The notes beneath the pieces are model-generated. The model was not told the origin of the DNA and searched no databases. It saw only the letters and a list, made by a program, of their open reading frames with translations. DNA of 64,000 nt from CAVQNQ01 sp963714205 (GTDB lineage: Bacteria; Acidobacteriota; Terriglobia; Bryobacterales; Bryobacteraceae). Shown here in pieces: positions 28,024 through 36,850 of the stretch. The position numbers were made by a program, and so were the translations under genes. The stretch covers positions 310,001 through 374,000 of the forward strand of contig CAVQNQ010000006.1 in assembly GCA_963714205.1 (NCBI GenBank), given 5' to 3'. Numbering within the stretch: the stretch's first letter is position 1; each line of letters opens with the position of its first letter.

Positions 28024-28992
28024 ATGCACACCAGACGGCTTGGCAACAGCGATATGGAAATCACGCCGATCGGAATCGGCGCGTGGGCCATGGGCGGCGG
28101 CGGCTGGCTTTTCGCCTGGGGTCCGCAGGATGATAACGCTTCCATCGAGGCCATTCACACCGCCCTGGAAGGGGGAGTGAACTGGATCGATACGGCGGCA
28201 GTATACGGGCTGGGACACTCCGAGGAAATCGTGGCGCGGGCGCTGGCGGAGTGGAAGGGCGCGCAGCCCTACGTGTTCACCAAATGCGAACGGACCTGGG
28301 ATGAGAGAGGCGAGATCGGCGGAAGCCTGAAGGCCGATTCCGTGCGGCGGGAGTGCGAAGCCAGCCTGCGGCGGCTGCGGGTGGAGAGGATCGACCTCTA
28401 CCAGATCCACTGGCCGGAGCCGGACGTGGATATCGAAGAGGGATGGTCCACCATGGCCAGGCTAAAGCAGGAAGGCAAGGTGCGGTGGATCGGAGTCTCG
28501 AATTTCACGGTGGCGCAGATGGAGCGGTGCCGCGCGATTGCGCCGGTGACATCGTTGCAGCCTCAGTACTCGGCGATCAGCCCGGAGGTGGAGGACGAAG
28601 TTCTGCCGTACTGCTTCCTGCACGGGATCGGAGTGATCGCCTATTCGCCGATGAAATCGGGCCTGCTGACGGGCAAGATGACGCGCGAGCGCATCGATAG
28701 TTTTCCGCAGGACGATTTCCGGCGGCGCGTGCCGGCCTTCCGCGAGCCGCAGCTTTCGCGCAACCTGGAGCTGGCGGAGCTGATGCGCGAGATCGGCGCG
28801 CGGCACGGACGCACGGCCGGAGAGGTGGCGATTGCCTGGACGCTGCGGAACCCCGCGGTGACGGCGGCCATTGTGGGGATGCGCTCGGCGGAGCAGGCCA
28901 AGGGAGTGCTGGGAGCGCTGGAGTTCCGTCTCGACCCCGAAGAGATCGCCCGGATCGATGCTTTCCGGAAGGGCGCGGCGACGAGCGCGTAA
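28024..28992 (+). CDS. Aldo/keto reductase
   Basis: 322 residues forming the NADPH-dependent (beta/alpha)8 barrel. Catalytic tetrad in place: Asp in NWIDTAAVYG, Tyr in the same motif (AAVYGLGHSE), Lys in VFTKCERTW and His in YQIHWPEPD. The cofactor site near the end has IVGMRSAEQAKGVLGAL. It belongs to the subgroup acting on sugars and aldehydes (related to AKR11/AKR12-type enzymes), and cannot be assigned to one substrate. It stands alone between two minus-strand units. Confidence 0.92.
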   Translation: MHTRRLGNSDMEITPIGIGAWAMGGGGWLFAWGPQDDNASIEAIHTALEGGVNWIDTAAVYGLGHSEEIVARALAEWKGAQPYVFTKCERTWDERGEIGGSLKADSVRRECEASLRRLRVERIDLYQIHWPEPDVDIEEGWSTMARLKQEGKVRWIGVSNFTVAQMERCRAIAPVTSLQPQYSAISPEVEDEVLPYCFLHGIGVIAYSPMKSGLLTGKMTRERIDSFPQDDFRRRVPAFREPQLSRNLELAELMREIGARHGRTAGEVAIAWTLRNPAVTAAIVGMRSAEQAKGVLGALEFRLDPEEIARIDAFRKGAATSA

Positions 28993-29004
28993 ACGGCGGC
29001 GGGA

Positions 29005-30102
29005 TCAGGCCGCCGGAATCAGCCCCAGGCCGGGACGGTCCGGCAGTATGAGCTTGCCTTTTTCCACGAGCACGCCGCGGAAGGGGTCGTTGGCGATCAG
29101 CAGATTGCCGTCCAGATCGGCGTAATCGACCAGCGGCGAAAGATGCGCCGCGGCGGTGACCGAGACCGAACTCGAGATCATGCAGCCGAGCATGGTCCGC
29201 ATTCCCAATGACTTGGCGATCTGGATCATGCGGTAGGCCTCCAGCAGGCCGCCGCTCTTATCGAGCTTGACATTGACGCCGTCGAACGCGCCTTTCAACT
29301 TGGGGATGTCCGAAGCGCGCTGGCAGGCTTCGTCGGCGATGATGGGGATGCCCACGCGGCTGTGTACCCAGGCGGTCTCCTCGATCATTTCGGCAGGCAG
29401 GGGTTGCTCGATAAATTCCACGCCGTGAGCCGCCAGCCAGTCGATCTTGCGGGCGGCCTCTTCTTTCGTCTTCCAGCCCTCGTTGGCATCCACGCGCAGC
29501 GGCTTGGAGGTGACGCTGCGCACGGCTTCGATGGTGGGCTCGTCGGTGTCCAGCCCCACCTTGACCTTGAGAATCGGGAAGGCCTCCGCCTCGCGGGTCT
29601 TCTCGCGGGTGATCTCGGGGGTGTCGATGCCGATCGAGAAGGTGGTCAACGGCGTGTCGCGCGGGTCCAGACCGAAGTAGGTGTAAAGCGGGATCTTCAG
29701 TTTCTGGCCCACCCAATCCATCAGCGCTATATCCACGGCCGCTTTGCCGGCCCACGCCCCCGGCAGGCGCTGGAAGACCTCGCCCATGACCTTCGAGAAC
29801 TGCATGGGATCGGCGGAAAGCAGCAGGTCGCGGAGCGATTCCACCACCTGGCGGGCCGAGACGGCATCTTCGTGATAGCGCACGATAGGCGCGCCTTCAC
29901 CATGGCCGGTGATGCCGTCGCGGTTATAGGCGACGTGCAGGGTATCGCGAAACTCGCTGGAGGACATGGTGGTGGTCCAGGTATGGCGCAAGTTGAGCCG
30001 CACGATGCGGGTGTCGAGAGTGGTTCCGGAAATGCGCTGCGCGCTGGTTTCCCCCGCAGCCGCGAGGGCTCCGGCGCCCCACAGAAAGCTCCTGCGATTC
30101 AT
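29005..30102 (-). CDS. Tat-exported dipeptide-epimerase-like enolase-superfamily enzyme
   Basis: 365 residues. A twin-arginine signal (NRRSFLWGAGALAAAG) is followed by the mandelate racemase/muconate lactonizing enzyme fold. Barrel motifs match L-Ala-D/L-Glu epimerases: ILKVKVGLD (KxK catalytic lysine), RVDANEGW and EFIEQPL (metal ligands), IIADEACQ (third ligand) and NVKLDKSGG (second catalytic lysine), then a DG-x motif near the end. The likely substrate is a dipeptide from cell-wall turnover, but export and the sugar-type neighbours leave room for a different acid. It is the last gene of the 29-44 kb minus-strand block; the permease upstream ends 50 bases before its ATG (30102). Confidence 0.85.
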   Translation of the reverse strand: MNRRSFLWGAGALAAAGETSAQRISGTTLDTRIVRLNLRHTWTTTMSSSEFRDTLHVAYNRDGITGHGEGAPIVRYHEDAVSARQVVESLRDLLLSADPMQFSKVMGEVFQRLPGAWAGKAAVDIALMDWVGQKLKIPLYTYFGLDPRDTPLTTFSIGIDTPEITREKTREAEAFPILKVKVGLDTDEPTIEAVRSVTSKPLRVDANEGWKTKEEAARKIDWLAAHGVEFIEQPLPAEMIEETAWVHSRVGIPIIADEACQRASDIPKLKGAFDGVNVKLDKSGGLLEAYRMIQIAKSLGMRTMLGCMISSSVSVTAAAHLSPLVDYADLDGNLLIANDPFRGVLVEKGKLILPDRPGLGLIPAA

Positions 30103-30152
30103 CTCACCCTCCCTCTTCAGGGTACCGCGGCATGGGAAATGGGCCGCGAACT

Positions 30153-31133
30153 TCAACCGCGCGCGGCGGCGCGCTGGCGCACCACGTCCACCCACACCGC
30201 GGCCACAATCACCAGCCCGATCACCACGGTCTGCCAGTAGGCCGATACATTCATCAGGTTCAGGCCGTTGCGCAGCACTCCCATGATCAGCGCGCCCACC
30301 AGCGTTCCTCCCACCGTGCCGACGCCGCCGAAAAAGCTCGCGCCGCCGATGATCACGGCCGCGATCGAATCCAGCTCGCCGCCCATGCCGGCCAAGCGGA
30401 AAGCCCGAGTTCATGCGGCCCGCCAGCACAACCGCCCCCGCCGCCGCCGTCACCCCGCTCAGCGCATACACCAGGATCAGCCGCGCGTCCACCGGGACGC
30501 CCGACAGCAGCGCCGCCTGCGGATTGCCGCCGATCGCGTAGATGTCGCGGCCCACCGTGGTGCGGGTCAGGAAAATATGAAACACCACGCAGAACACCAC
30601 CACCACGATCACCGGCGCTGGAATCCAGCCCACCGATCCCGCCCCCCAGAAACGAAACCCGGGGGGCAGCTCCGAAATGGGGAATCCGCCACAAATCACC
30701 AGCGCCAGTCCGCGCGCCACGTTCATCATGCCCAGCGTCGGGATGAACGGATGCGGCAGGTGCAGCTTGGTGAGCAGCAGGCCATTGACGCTGCCCAGCC
30801 CGCCCCGATCGCCAGCGCGCCCAGCACGCCCAGCGCCGGTGGCACCCCCGCTTTCAGCAGCAGCGCCACCAACACGCAGCAAAGGCCCAAAATGCTGCCG
30901 ACCGAAAGATCGATTCCCGCGGTGATAATGACCACCAGTTGCCCCAGCGACAGCAGCGCATTCACAGCCGACTGGCGGAACACGTTGATGAGGTTGTCCA
31001 AGGTCAGGAAATGGCTGGAGAGAATCCCGAGCGTCGTGCACAGGACGGCCAGCGCCAGCAGCGGGCCGAAGCGACGCATCATCATGCCGCGTTGCACGGA
31101 CGCCTTCCGCGCGAGTGCGCCGGCGGGGGTCAA
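30153..31133 (-). pseudogene. RbsC-type sugar ABC transporter permease, two frameshifts
   Basis: The pieces read as one permease of the ribose/xylose family, about 325 residues, with many membrane segments and the family signature (SLGQLVVIITAGIDLSVGS; later AVIIGGASFFGGVGTVGGT). Reading needs two frame changes: one base is missing in the G run at 30799-30801, and one T is extra at about 30394, after GFPL. Motifs on both sides are intact. The first start is TTG at 31133, overlapping the pdxA stop by four bases (TTGA); ATGs at 31085-31079 are the alternative. No ATPase or binding protein gene is adjacent. It is either a recent pseudogene or an intact gene with sequence errors. Confidence 0.75.
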
Positions 31134-32116
31134 GCCGGATTCCTCCGGCCGGCGCGCCGCGTGGCGGCCATGCGCGCGCCCATGCGCATAGCCTGCTTCA
31201 GGCTGCGAGGGTCGGCCTGGTTTTTGCCGGCGATATCGAAAGCGGTTCCATGGTCCACCGAAGTGCGGATGATCGGGATGCCCAGCGAAATATTCACGCC
31301 GCCTTCGAAATCGATGAGCTTCATGGGAATGTGGCCCTGGTCATGGTACATGGCCACCACCAGGTCATAGGCCCCGCGGAGGGCTTGCAGGAAGACGGTA
31401 TCGCCGGCGTGCGGTCCGCTGCACGCGATGCCCCGGGCGCGCGCGGCCTGGATGGCCGGCACGATGGCGGTCTGGTCCTCCTCGCCGAACAGACCGTGCT
31501 CGCCGGCGTGCGGATTCAGCCCGCAGACCGCAATGCGCGGTTGGGCGAAACCGAGCAACCGCATGGCCTCATCGCCCAGCTCGATGGTCTTGAGAATGCG
31601 GCCCGTTTCCAATTGGCAGGCCTGCCGCAGCGGAATGTGGGTCGAGACATGCACGGTGCAGAGCCGGTCCGTGGCCAGCAGCATGCGCGGCTCGGGCGCG
31701 CCGCACATCTCGGCGATGAACTCGGTGTGGCCGGAAAACAGACGGCCGGAGAGCGCCACGGCTTCCTTGTTGAGTGGCGCCGTGACCATGGCTTCGGCTT
31801 CGCCATCCAGGCACATCCGCGTGGCGATGCGGACGTATTCCACGGCCGCCTGCCCGCAGCGGGGGTCCAAGCGCCCGAACGCGAAATCATCGAGGTCGCC
31901 CAGAATCCCGCTGGCCCTCAGTTTCGCGGATGCCAGGCGCAGGCGGGTGAATTGCTCGGCCATGGCGAGAATGCGAGGGTCGCCCACTACCACCCAGCGC
32001 GCCACCGCCGCGATCTCGGGATCGGCCAGCGCTTTGACGACAATCTCCGGCCCCACGCCGGCGGGGTCGCCCATGGTGAGCGCAATTCTCGGCAGATCTT
32101 GCGGTGGTCGGGTCAT
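31130..32116 (-). CDS. PdxA/PdxA2-type 4-hydroxythreonine-4-phosphate-like dehydrogenase
   Basis: 328 residues, metal- and NAD-dependent oxidative decarboxylase of the PdxA family. Signatures: ALTMGDPAGVGPEIVVKAL, VTAPLNKEA, SGHTEFIAEMCG (substrate His), GLNPHAGEHGLFGEED, and MYHDQGHIPMKL (metal His/Asp). PdxA proper makes vitamin B6, whereas PdxA2 oxidises D-threonate-4-phosphate or D-erythronate-4-phosphate in sugar-acid catabolism. The gene directly upstream is a four-carbon acid sugar kinase, which makes PdxA2 the better reading. It lies between that kinase and the permease in one transcription direction. Confidence 0.88.
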   Translation of the reverse strand: MTRPPQDLPRIALTMGDPAGVGPEIVVKALADPEIAAVARWVVVGDPRILAMAEQFTRLRLASAKLRASGILGDLDDFAFGRLDPRCGQAAVEYVRIATRMCLDGEAEAMVTAPLNKEAVALSGRLFSGHTEFIAEMCGAPEPRMLLATDRLCTVHVSTHIPLRQACQLETGRILKTIELGDEAMRLLGFAQPRIAVCGLNPHAGEHGLFGEEDQTAIVPAIQAARARGIACSGPHAGDTVFLQALRGAYDLVVAMYHDQGHIPMKLIDFEGGVNISLGIPIIRTSVDHGTAFDIAGKNQADPRSLKQAMRMGARMAATRRAGRRNPA

Positions 32117-32152
32117 CCGAACCGTAAGGCTAGCAGCACCCCGAAAGAGGTG

Positions 32153-33187
32153 TCAAACGCGGCGGCGCGGCTCTGTGAAATAGTCGGCCACGGCCACCAA
32201 TGCGCCGGCTCCGCCGAAACCGCCGGACTTGGTAGCGACGGTCGTGCCATCGAGCGGGCCGCCGCGGAACAGGCCCCACGGAATACCCGGGAGAATTTCG
32301 CCGCGCAGCTCGATCCACCGGACACCCAGCGCGTGGCATACCGCCGAGGCCGTATCGCCCCCCGAGAGCAGCAATGCGGCGGCGTCACCGGCCAACTCGC
32401 GGAGCTTCGCCGCGGGAACCTGCCCGCGCGGGATGCGCAGGACCACGTGCTGCACACGCTCCGCCACCAGGCGCCGCTGCTGCTCCAAGGTGACGGCGTG
32501 GTCCGAGCCTATGCAGAACAGCACGGCGCCGGCGCGTGCGGGCGGGCCGGCCGGCGCGGGAACGGCCCCACAACTCACCCGCGCCAGCGCCGCGGCCAAT
32601 CCCCCCGAACCGGCCCACAGCATCTTGCGGCCACCGGCCAGCACCTCGCGGACAACGCAATCGAGATCGCCATCCAAAGCCGCGTCCGCCGAAACATATC
32701 GAGCGCCGGCCGCCAGGGCCTCCCGCACGCCGCCCGGCGCGTAGTGAACGCAGGCGACCCCCTGCGCGCAGAAGTAAGAAGGCAGATGAATCGGCTGGAA
32801 ATCGGAGGCCCCGCTGACCCGCAGGTGGCCGCCCTCCACTATGCGGCCCATCGCCGGAAACGCGGGCGTTACCACGGCGGCATCGCAGCCGAAAGCTTCG
32901 GCTGCCGTCTGGATCTCCTCGGCGGCCCTCCCGCGCAGCGTGGAATCGATCTTTTTGAACAGCACGCGGACCCGGCACCCCGCGAATCGGAGCGCCGCTT
33001 CCGCGGCCATGCGCCGGAACTCGCCGGCCGGCGCGTCGCGCGTATCGGTGCTGAGGGCCACCACGTTCAAGCCGGTAAGATCGGCATTCAGGTCCAGGCA
33101 GGCCGCCGTCGCGCGCCCCCTAGCCGCAAAATGAACCGCCGCGTCACACGCGCCGGTGAGGTCGTCAGCGATCAGCAGGCACTCCAG
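32153..33187 (-). CDS. Four-carbon acid sugar kinase family protein, probable CTG start
   Basis: 344 residues of the DUF1537-type kinase family, which phosphorylates D-threonate, D-erythronate or similar acids with ATP. The N-terminal substrate motif LLIADDLTGACDAAVHFA is complete and the C-terminal nucleotide motif is LLLSGGDTASAV with KSGGFGG near the end. There is no ATG, GTG or TTG before the conserved motif: the frame runs CTG GAG TGC CTG CTG ATC, so I infer a CTG start at 33187, two bases after the stop of the SIS gene. The first TTG (33070) would delete the substrate-binding motif. At 344 residues it is shorter than many members (about 420). Confidence 0.78.
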   Translation of the reverse strand: MECLLIADDLTGACDAAVHFAARGRATAACLDLNADLTGLNVVALSTDTRDAPAGEFRRMAAEAALRFAGCRVRVLFKKIDSTLRGRAAEEIQTAAEAFGCDAAVVTPAFPAMGRIVEGGHLRVSGASDFQPIHLPSYFCAQGVACVHYAPGGVREALAAGARYVSADAALDGDLDCVVREVLAGGRKMLWAGSGGLAAALARVSCGAVPAPAGPPARAGAVLFCIGSDHAVTLEQQRRLVAERVQHVVLRIPRGQVPAAKLRELAGDAAALLLSGGDTASAVCHALGVRWIELRGEILPGIPWGLFRGGPLDGTTVATKSGGFGGAGALVAVADYFTEPRRRV

Positions 33188-33189
33188 CT

Positions 33190-34368
33190 CTAGCCGCGCG
33201 CCAGCGTCTCCATGGCTTCCCGGATGATGTGGTAGATGGACGCCTGCACCTCCTGAATGCGGGGGATGTAATCGGCGCGAACCACAATGGGAAAATCCGC
33301 CAGGCCGCGCCGCACGATCTCACCGCCATCATAGCCGACCAGAGCCACGGTGGCCATCTTACGCCGACAAGCCTCTTCGAGAGCCATGATGATGTTACGC
33401 GATCCGCCGCTGGTGGAAATGGCGATCGCCACATCGTGCGGGCGAGCCTGGGCGATGAGCTGGCGCAGGAAGATCACCTCGGTGCCCACGTCGTTGGCGA
33501 CGGCCGTGATATTGGCCGACTCGAGCGCCAGCGACACCGCCGGCAGCGGGCGGAAGCCTTCGGGCGGCGCGACGCAGTCCAGCGCCCAATCGTTGGCATC
33601 GGTGGCCGATCCGCCGTTGCCGAAGAGGATCAGCTTGCCGCCCTGGCGAACCGATTCCCAGAGAGCCCGCGCCGCCGCCACGATAGCATCCGACTGTTCC
33701 GCGGCCACCTGCGCTCGCAGTCTGGCGTCATCCCCGACCTTGAGCCGGATGGATGCGGCGACTTCCGCCAGCACGCCGTCGGTCGCTTGCTTTTCCTGAC
33801 CGAGAAATGGATACAGGAATCCCGCGTCGCCCGTATCGAGGCCCAGCTCGCGATGCTCGAAAAACACGTGCACCGTCTCCCAGAGCGTGTGATAGAGCAT
33901 TTCGATGGCTTCCTGGTGCAGAAAGGGATCTCGGGTACACGCGGCCACCGCGTAATCGCCCTCGAATCCAGGAAGGGCAAACGTCATAGCCCGCCGGGTG
34001 CGCGCGAGATCCAGCGCGGACCACACCCCGCGATCGCCCTCGGGCGGCCCGAAGCCCATCGCGATATCGTCGGCGGTGACGAGCGCTTCGAGCCAGGGGC
34101 GATACAGCATCGACAGATCGAGCGCCGGCAGGGCGCGTTTGCCCACGATGACCGGGTGGACGAATTCCACCGAGACGTGCTGGGCATCGGTAGCGTAGGG
34201 GCCGGCGCCGAAGGCCAGCAGACGGCCGCCGCGCAGGAAGCGCTCCGACATCTCGCGGCACGCCAGGGCCAGGCGGTGCGCCTCGCGGGAAAAGAACTCC
34301 TCGTAGATCTGATTGCGCTCGAGCAGCCGATCCTCGACGCGCCCGGCCAAATCGCACTTGGTTGTCAT
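33190..34368 (-). CDS. SIS-domain protein with two sugar-isomerase domains
   Basis: 392 residues. Two SIS domains are visible: residues about 40-200 (GGRLLAFGAGPYATDAQHVS) and about 235-390 (GGKLILFGNGGSATDANDWA, AISTSGGSRNIIMALEEA). The second is close to the phosphoheptose isomerase GmhA. SIS domains bind phosphosugars as isomerases or regulators. The gene begins 11 bases after hypE ends and is followed two bases later by the four-carbon acid kinase, so it links the hydrogenase maturation genes to a sugar-acid cluster. It may act in that pathway, or belong to the hyp set; similar SIS genes occur beside hyp genes in actinobacteria as far as I recall. Confidence 0.8.
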   Translation of the reverse strand: MTTKCDLAGRVEDRLLERNQIYEEFFSREAHRLALACREMSERFLRGGRLLAFGAGPYATDAQHVSVEFVHPVIVGKRALPALDLSMLYRPWLEALVTADDIAMGFGPPEGDRGVWSALDLARTRRAMTFALPGFEGDYAVAACTRDPFLHQEAIEMLYHTLWETVHVFFEHRELGLDTGDAGFLYPFLGQEKQATDGVLAEVAASIRLKVGDDARLRAQVAAEQSDAIVAAARALWESVRQGGKLILFGNGGSATDANDWALDCVAPPEGFRPLPAVSLALESANITAVANDVGTEVIFLRQLIAQARPHDVAIAISTSGGSRNIIMALEEACRRKMATVALVGYDGGEIVRRGLADFPIVVRADYIPRIQEVQASIYHIIREAMETLARG

Positions 34369-34378
34369 CGCACGCTCC

Positions 34379-35419
34379 CTAGCAAATACGCGGCAGCGGA
34401 TCGCCCAACAACATATCAACCACGCGCGTGCCGCCATACAGCGTCGAGCACAGCACCGCACCGGCCGGCTGTTCGCGCACCTCGCCGATGATCTCCGCCG
34501 CGCCGCCGCCGGGCGCGGCCCGCAACGCGGCGAGGGCGGCCTCGGCGAATTCCGGCGCCACCACGGCCAGAAATTGCCCTTCATTGGCGATGTGCAGAGG
34601 GTCGAGGCCGAGCAGTTCGCACGCACCCCGGACGGTGTCGCGCACCGGAATCCGGTTTTCCGAGAGGTGGATTCCGAGGCCGCAATCGAGCGCCAGTTCG
34701 TTGAGAGAAGTGGCCACGCCGCCGCGCGTGGGATCGCGCATCCAGCGGATGGCGGGTCCCGCCGCGGCTGCCAGCGCCTCCACCAGCGGAAGAACGGAGC
34801 GCGTATCGGAGCACAGGTCGGATTCCATGCCCAGTTCCCCGCGCGCCAGCAGGATGGTGATGCCGTGATCCCCGATCGGCCCCGACAGAAGCACCCGGTC
34901 GCCGGGGCGAACGGATTGCGGCGCGATGTCCACGCCCTCGATGATGCGTCCGATGCCGCAACTGGAAATGTACATGCCGTCGGCCTTGCCGTGCTCGACC
35001 ACCTTGGTGTCGCCGCCCACAACGGCGACGCCCGCGCGCCGGGCCGCGTCGCTCATGGCGCGCACCTCGGCCTCGAGCGTCTCGGCCGGCAGTCCCGCTT
35101 CGAGAATCAGGGTCACAACCAGGCTCTGCGCCCGCGCGCCCGACACCGCCAAGTCGTTCACGGTTCCGTTAACCGCCAGTTCGCCGATGGAGCCGCCTGG
35201 AAACCGCAGGGGCTTCACTACGAAGCTATCGGTGGTGATGGCCAGCGGGGCGCCGTTCATCATGAGGTGCGCCGCATCGCCCAGCGGTCCCGTGGGGGAG
35301 TCGCACAGCAGGGGGACAATCAGGCCTTCGATGAGCCGGCGGCTGGCCTTGCCTCCGGCGCCGTGAGCCATCTCGATCTGGGGATCGCGGAACCGGATCT
35401 TGGGCATGGTGGCCTGCAT
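34379..35419 (-). CDS. hypE: Hydrogenase maturation protein HypE
   Basis: 346 residues. HypE accepts a carbamoyl group from HypF on its C-terminal cysteine and dehydrates it to the thiocyanate that becomes the CN ligands of the NiFe active site. The C-terminus ends in DPLPRIC, the required PRIC-type tail. The AIR-synthase-like fold has MAHGAGGKASRRLIEG, the ATP site region DAAHLMM...TTDSFVVKPL and GDRVLLSGPIGDHGI. ATG 35419 has AAAGGA upstream. It directly follows hypD; hypF, hypA and hypB are not in the window. Confidence 0.95.
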   Translation of the reverse strand: MQATMPKIRFRDPQIEMAHGAGGKASRRLIEGLIVPLLCDSPTGPLGDAAHLMMNGAPLAITTDSFVVKPLRFPGGSIGELAVNGTVNDLAVSGARAQSLVVTLILEAGLPAETLEAEVRAMSDAARRAGVAVVGGDTKVVEHGKADGMYISSCGIGRIIEGVDIAPQSVRPGDRVLLSGPIGDHGITILLARGELGMESDLCSDTRSVLPLVEALAAAAGPAIRWMRDPTRGGVATSLNELALDCGLGIHLSENRIPVRDTVRGACELLGLDPLHIANEGQFLAVVAPEFAEAALAALRAAPGGGAAEIIGEVREQPAGAVLCSTLYGGTRVVDMLLGDPLPRIC

Positions 35420-35429
35420 GATTTTCCTT

Positions 35430-36558
35430 TCAGACTGCCGGGGCGAGGCCCACCAGCGCGGCCTTGCGATGCTCGTAGTTGTAATATGCGGCGCAGGATC
35501 CTTCCGACGAGACCATCAGCGCGCCGACGGGATGCTCGGGCGTACACTCCTTGCCGAAGAGCTTGCACTGCGCCGGCTTCAATACACCCTTCAGGACCTC
35601 GCCGCACTGCGCGGCCTTGGGGTCGGTGACGCGTATGCCCGGAATGTGGAAGCGCTGTTCGGCGTCCCATTCGGCAAAGCTGTCGCGCAGGCGCAAGGCC
35701 GATTGAGAAATGAATCCCAAGCCGCGCCACTCGAAATAGGGACGCAGCTGAAAGACCTCGTTCATGACCTTCAGCGCGGCGCGATTGCCTTCCCACGGCA
35801 CCACGCGCCGATACTGATTTTCCACCTCGGCGCGCCCCTCTTTCAGCTGGCGCAGCAGCATGACGACCGCCTGCAGGATATCGAGCGGCTCGAAACCGGA
35901 AACCGCGATCGGCTTGCCTTCATTACGCGCGATCCATTCGTAGGGCCGGCACCCGATCACCGTCGAGACGTGGCCCGGCCCGATGAACGCATCCAGGCGC
36001 ATATCGGGCGAATCGAGGATGGCGCGAATGGCCGGGATGATCGTGACGTGGTTCGAGAAGACCGAGAAGTTGCGGATGCCCAGGGCGCGCGCGCGCATCA
36101 GGGTGAGGGCGGTGGAAGGCGCGGTGGTTTCGAAGCCGATGGCGAAGAACATAACGTGCTTGCCGGGATTGGCCCGGGCGAGCTGCAGGGCATCCGAAGG
36201 CGAATAGACGATCCGCACGTCGGCGCCGCGGGCTTTGTATTCGAGCGGGCTGCCGCGCGCGCCGGGCACGCGCATCATGTCGCCGAACGCCGTGAAGACG
36301 ACATCCGGCTGCTGCGACATGGAGAGGCCATCGTCGATGCGGCCCATGGGCAGCACGCACACCGGGCAGCCCGGTCCGTGGATGCAGCTCGACATTCGGC
36401 GGCAGCAGATCCTTCAGGCCGAAACGATAGATGGCGTGCGTATGCCCGCCGCAAACTTCCATAAAGCGGTAATGGCGCCGCGGATCGGCGAGGCGCGAAA
36501 TCTCTTCGGCCGTCCGGGTGATCAGTTCGGGGGTGCGAAACTCATCGACAAATTTCAT
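35430..36558 (-). CDS. hypD: Hydrogenase maturation protein HypD (one frameshift)
   Basis: Scaffold on which, with HypC, the Fe(CN)2CO group is assembled. ATG 36558 has AAGGAG six bases upstream and begins MKFVDEFRTPEL; the first motif is MEVCGGHTHA. In the motif that should read ELIHGPGCPVC one extra base lies at about 36384, moving the C-terminal 320 residues to another frame; the length 3n+1 agrees. The rest is intact: GFETTAPSTAL, the Fe-S ligands in KAAQCGEVLKGVLKPAQCKL and ECTPEHPVGALMVSSEG. The single indel next to otherwise perfect motifs points to a sequence error or very recent mutation. Confidence 0.88.
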
Positions 36559-36568
36559 CGTCCGCTCC

Positions 36569-36850
36569 TTAGGAGCCGCGCTCCGCGACGCCATAGCCTT
36601 CGATCTCTTGCATAGCGGCCTCGTTTTCGCCCAGCATCTCGAGCATCCGCATCTGCTCGTCGGCATCTTTCTCGCTGATTTTGCTCATGGCGAAGCCGAC
36701 GTGGATCAGCACCCAGTCCCCGGGCCCGGCCGGGTCTTCCATCAGCAAGCCGGTATCGATCTTCCGCCGCACGCCCATAACCTCCACCAGCGCCAGATTC
36801 TCCCGCTCGGTCAGAACCTCGACGACTTTACCCGGAATCGCCAGGCACAT
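36569..36850 (-). CDS. hypC: Hydrogenase maturation chaperone HypC
   Basis: 93 residues of the HypC/HupF family, starting MCLAIPGKV, in which Cys2 binds the Fe(CN)2CO unit during transfer from HypD to the large subunit. The OB-fold motif GDWVLIHVGFAMSKI is present. The ATG at 36850 is preceded by a run of GAGGAGGAGG. It overlaps the end of the YceI gene by 23 bases and ends 10 bases before the hypD start. A longer frame to 36907 is rejected because Cys2 must be next to the initiator Met. Confidence 0.94.
   Translation of the reverse strand: MCLAIPGKVVEVLTERENLALVEVMGVRRKIDTGLLMEDPAGPGDWVLIHVGFAMSKISEKDADEQMRMLEMLGENEAAMQEIEGYGVAERGS

Noticed and set aside
29005..31041. A 678-codon minus-strand frame
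   Set aside because: It is the in-frame fusion of the middle part of the frameshifted permease with the epimerase gene; the true epimerase starts at the Tat signal at 30102.
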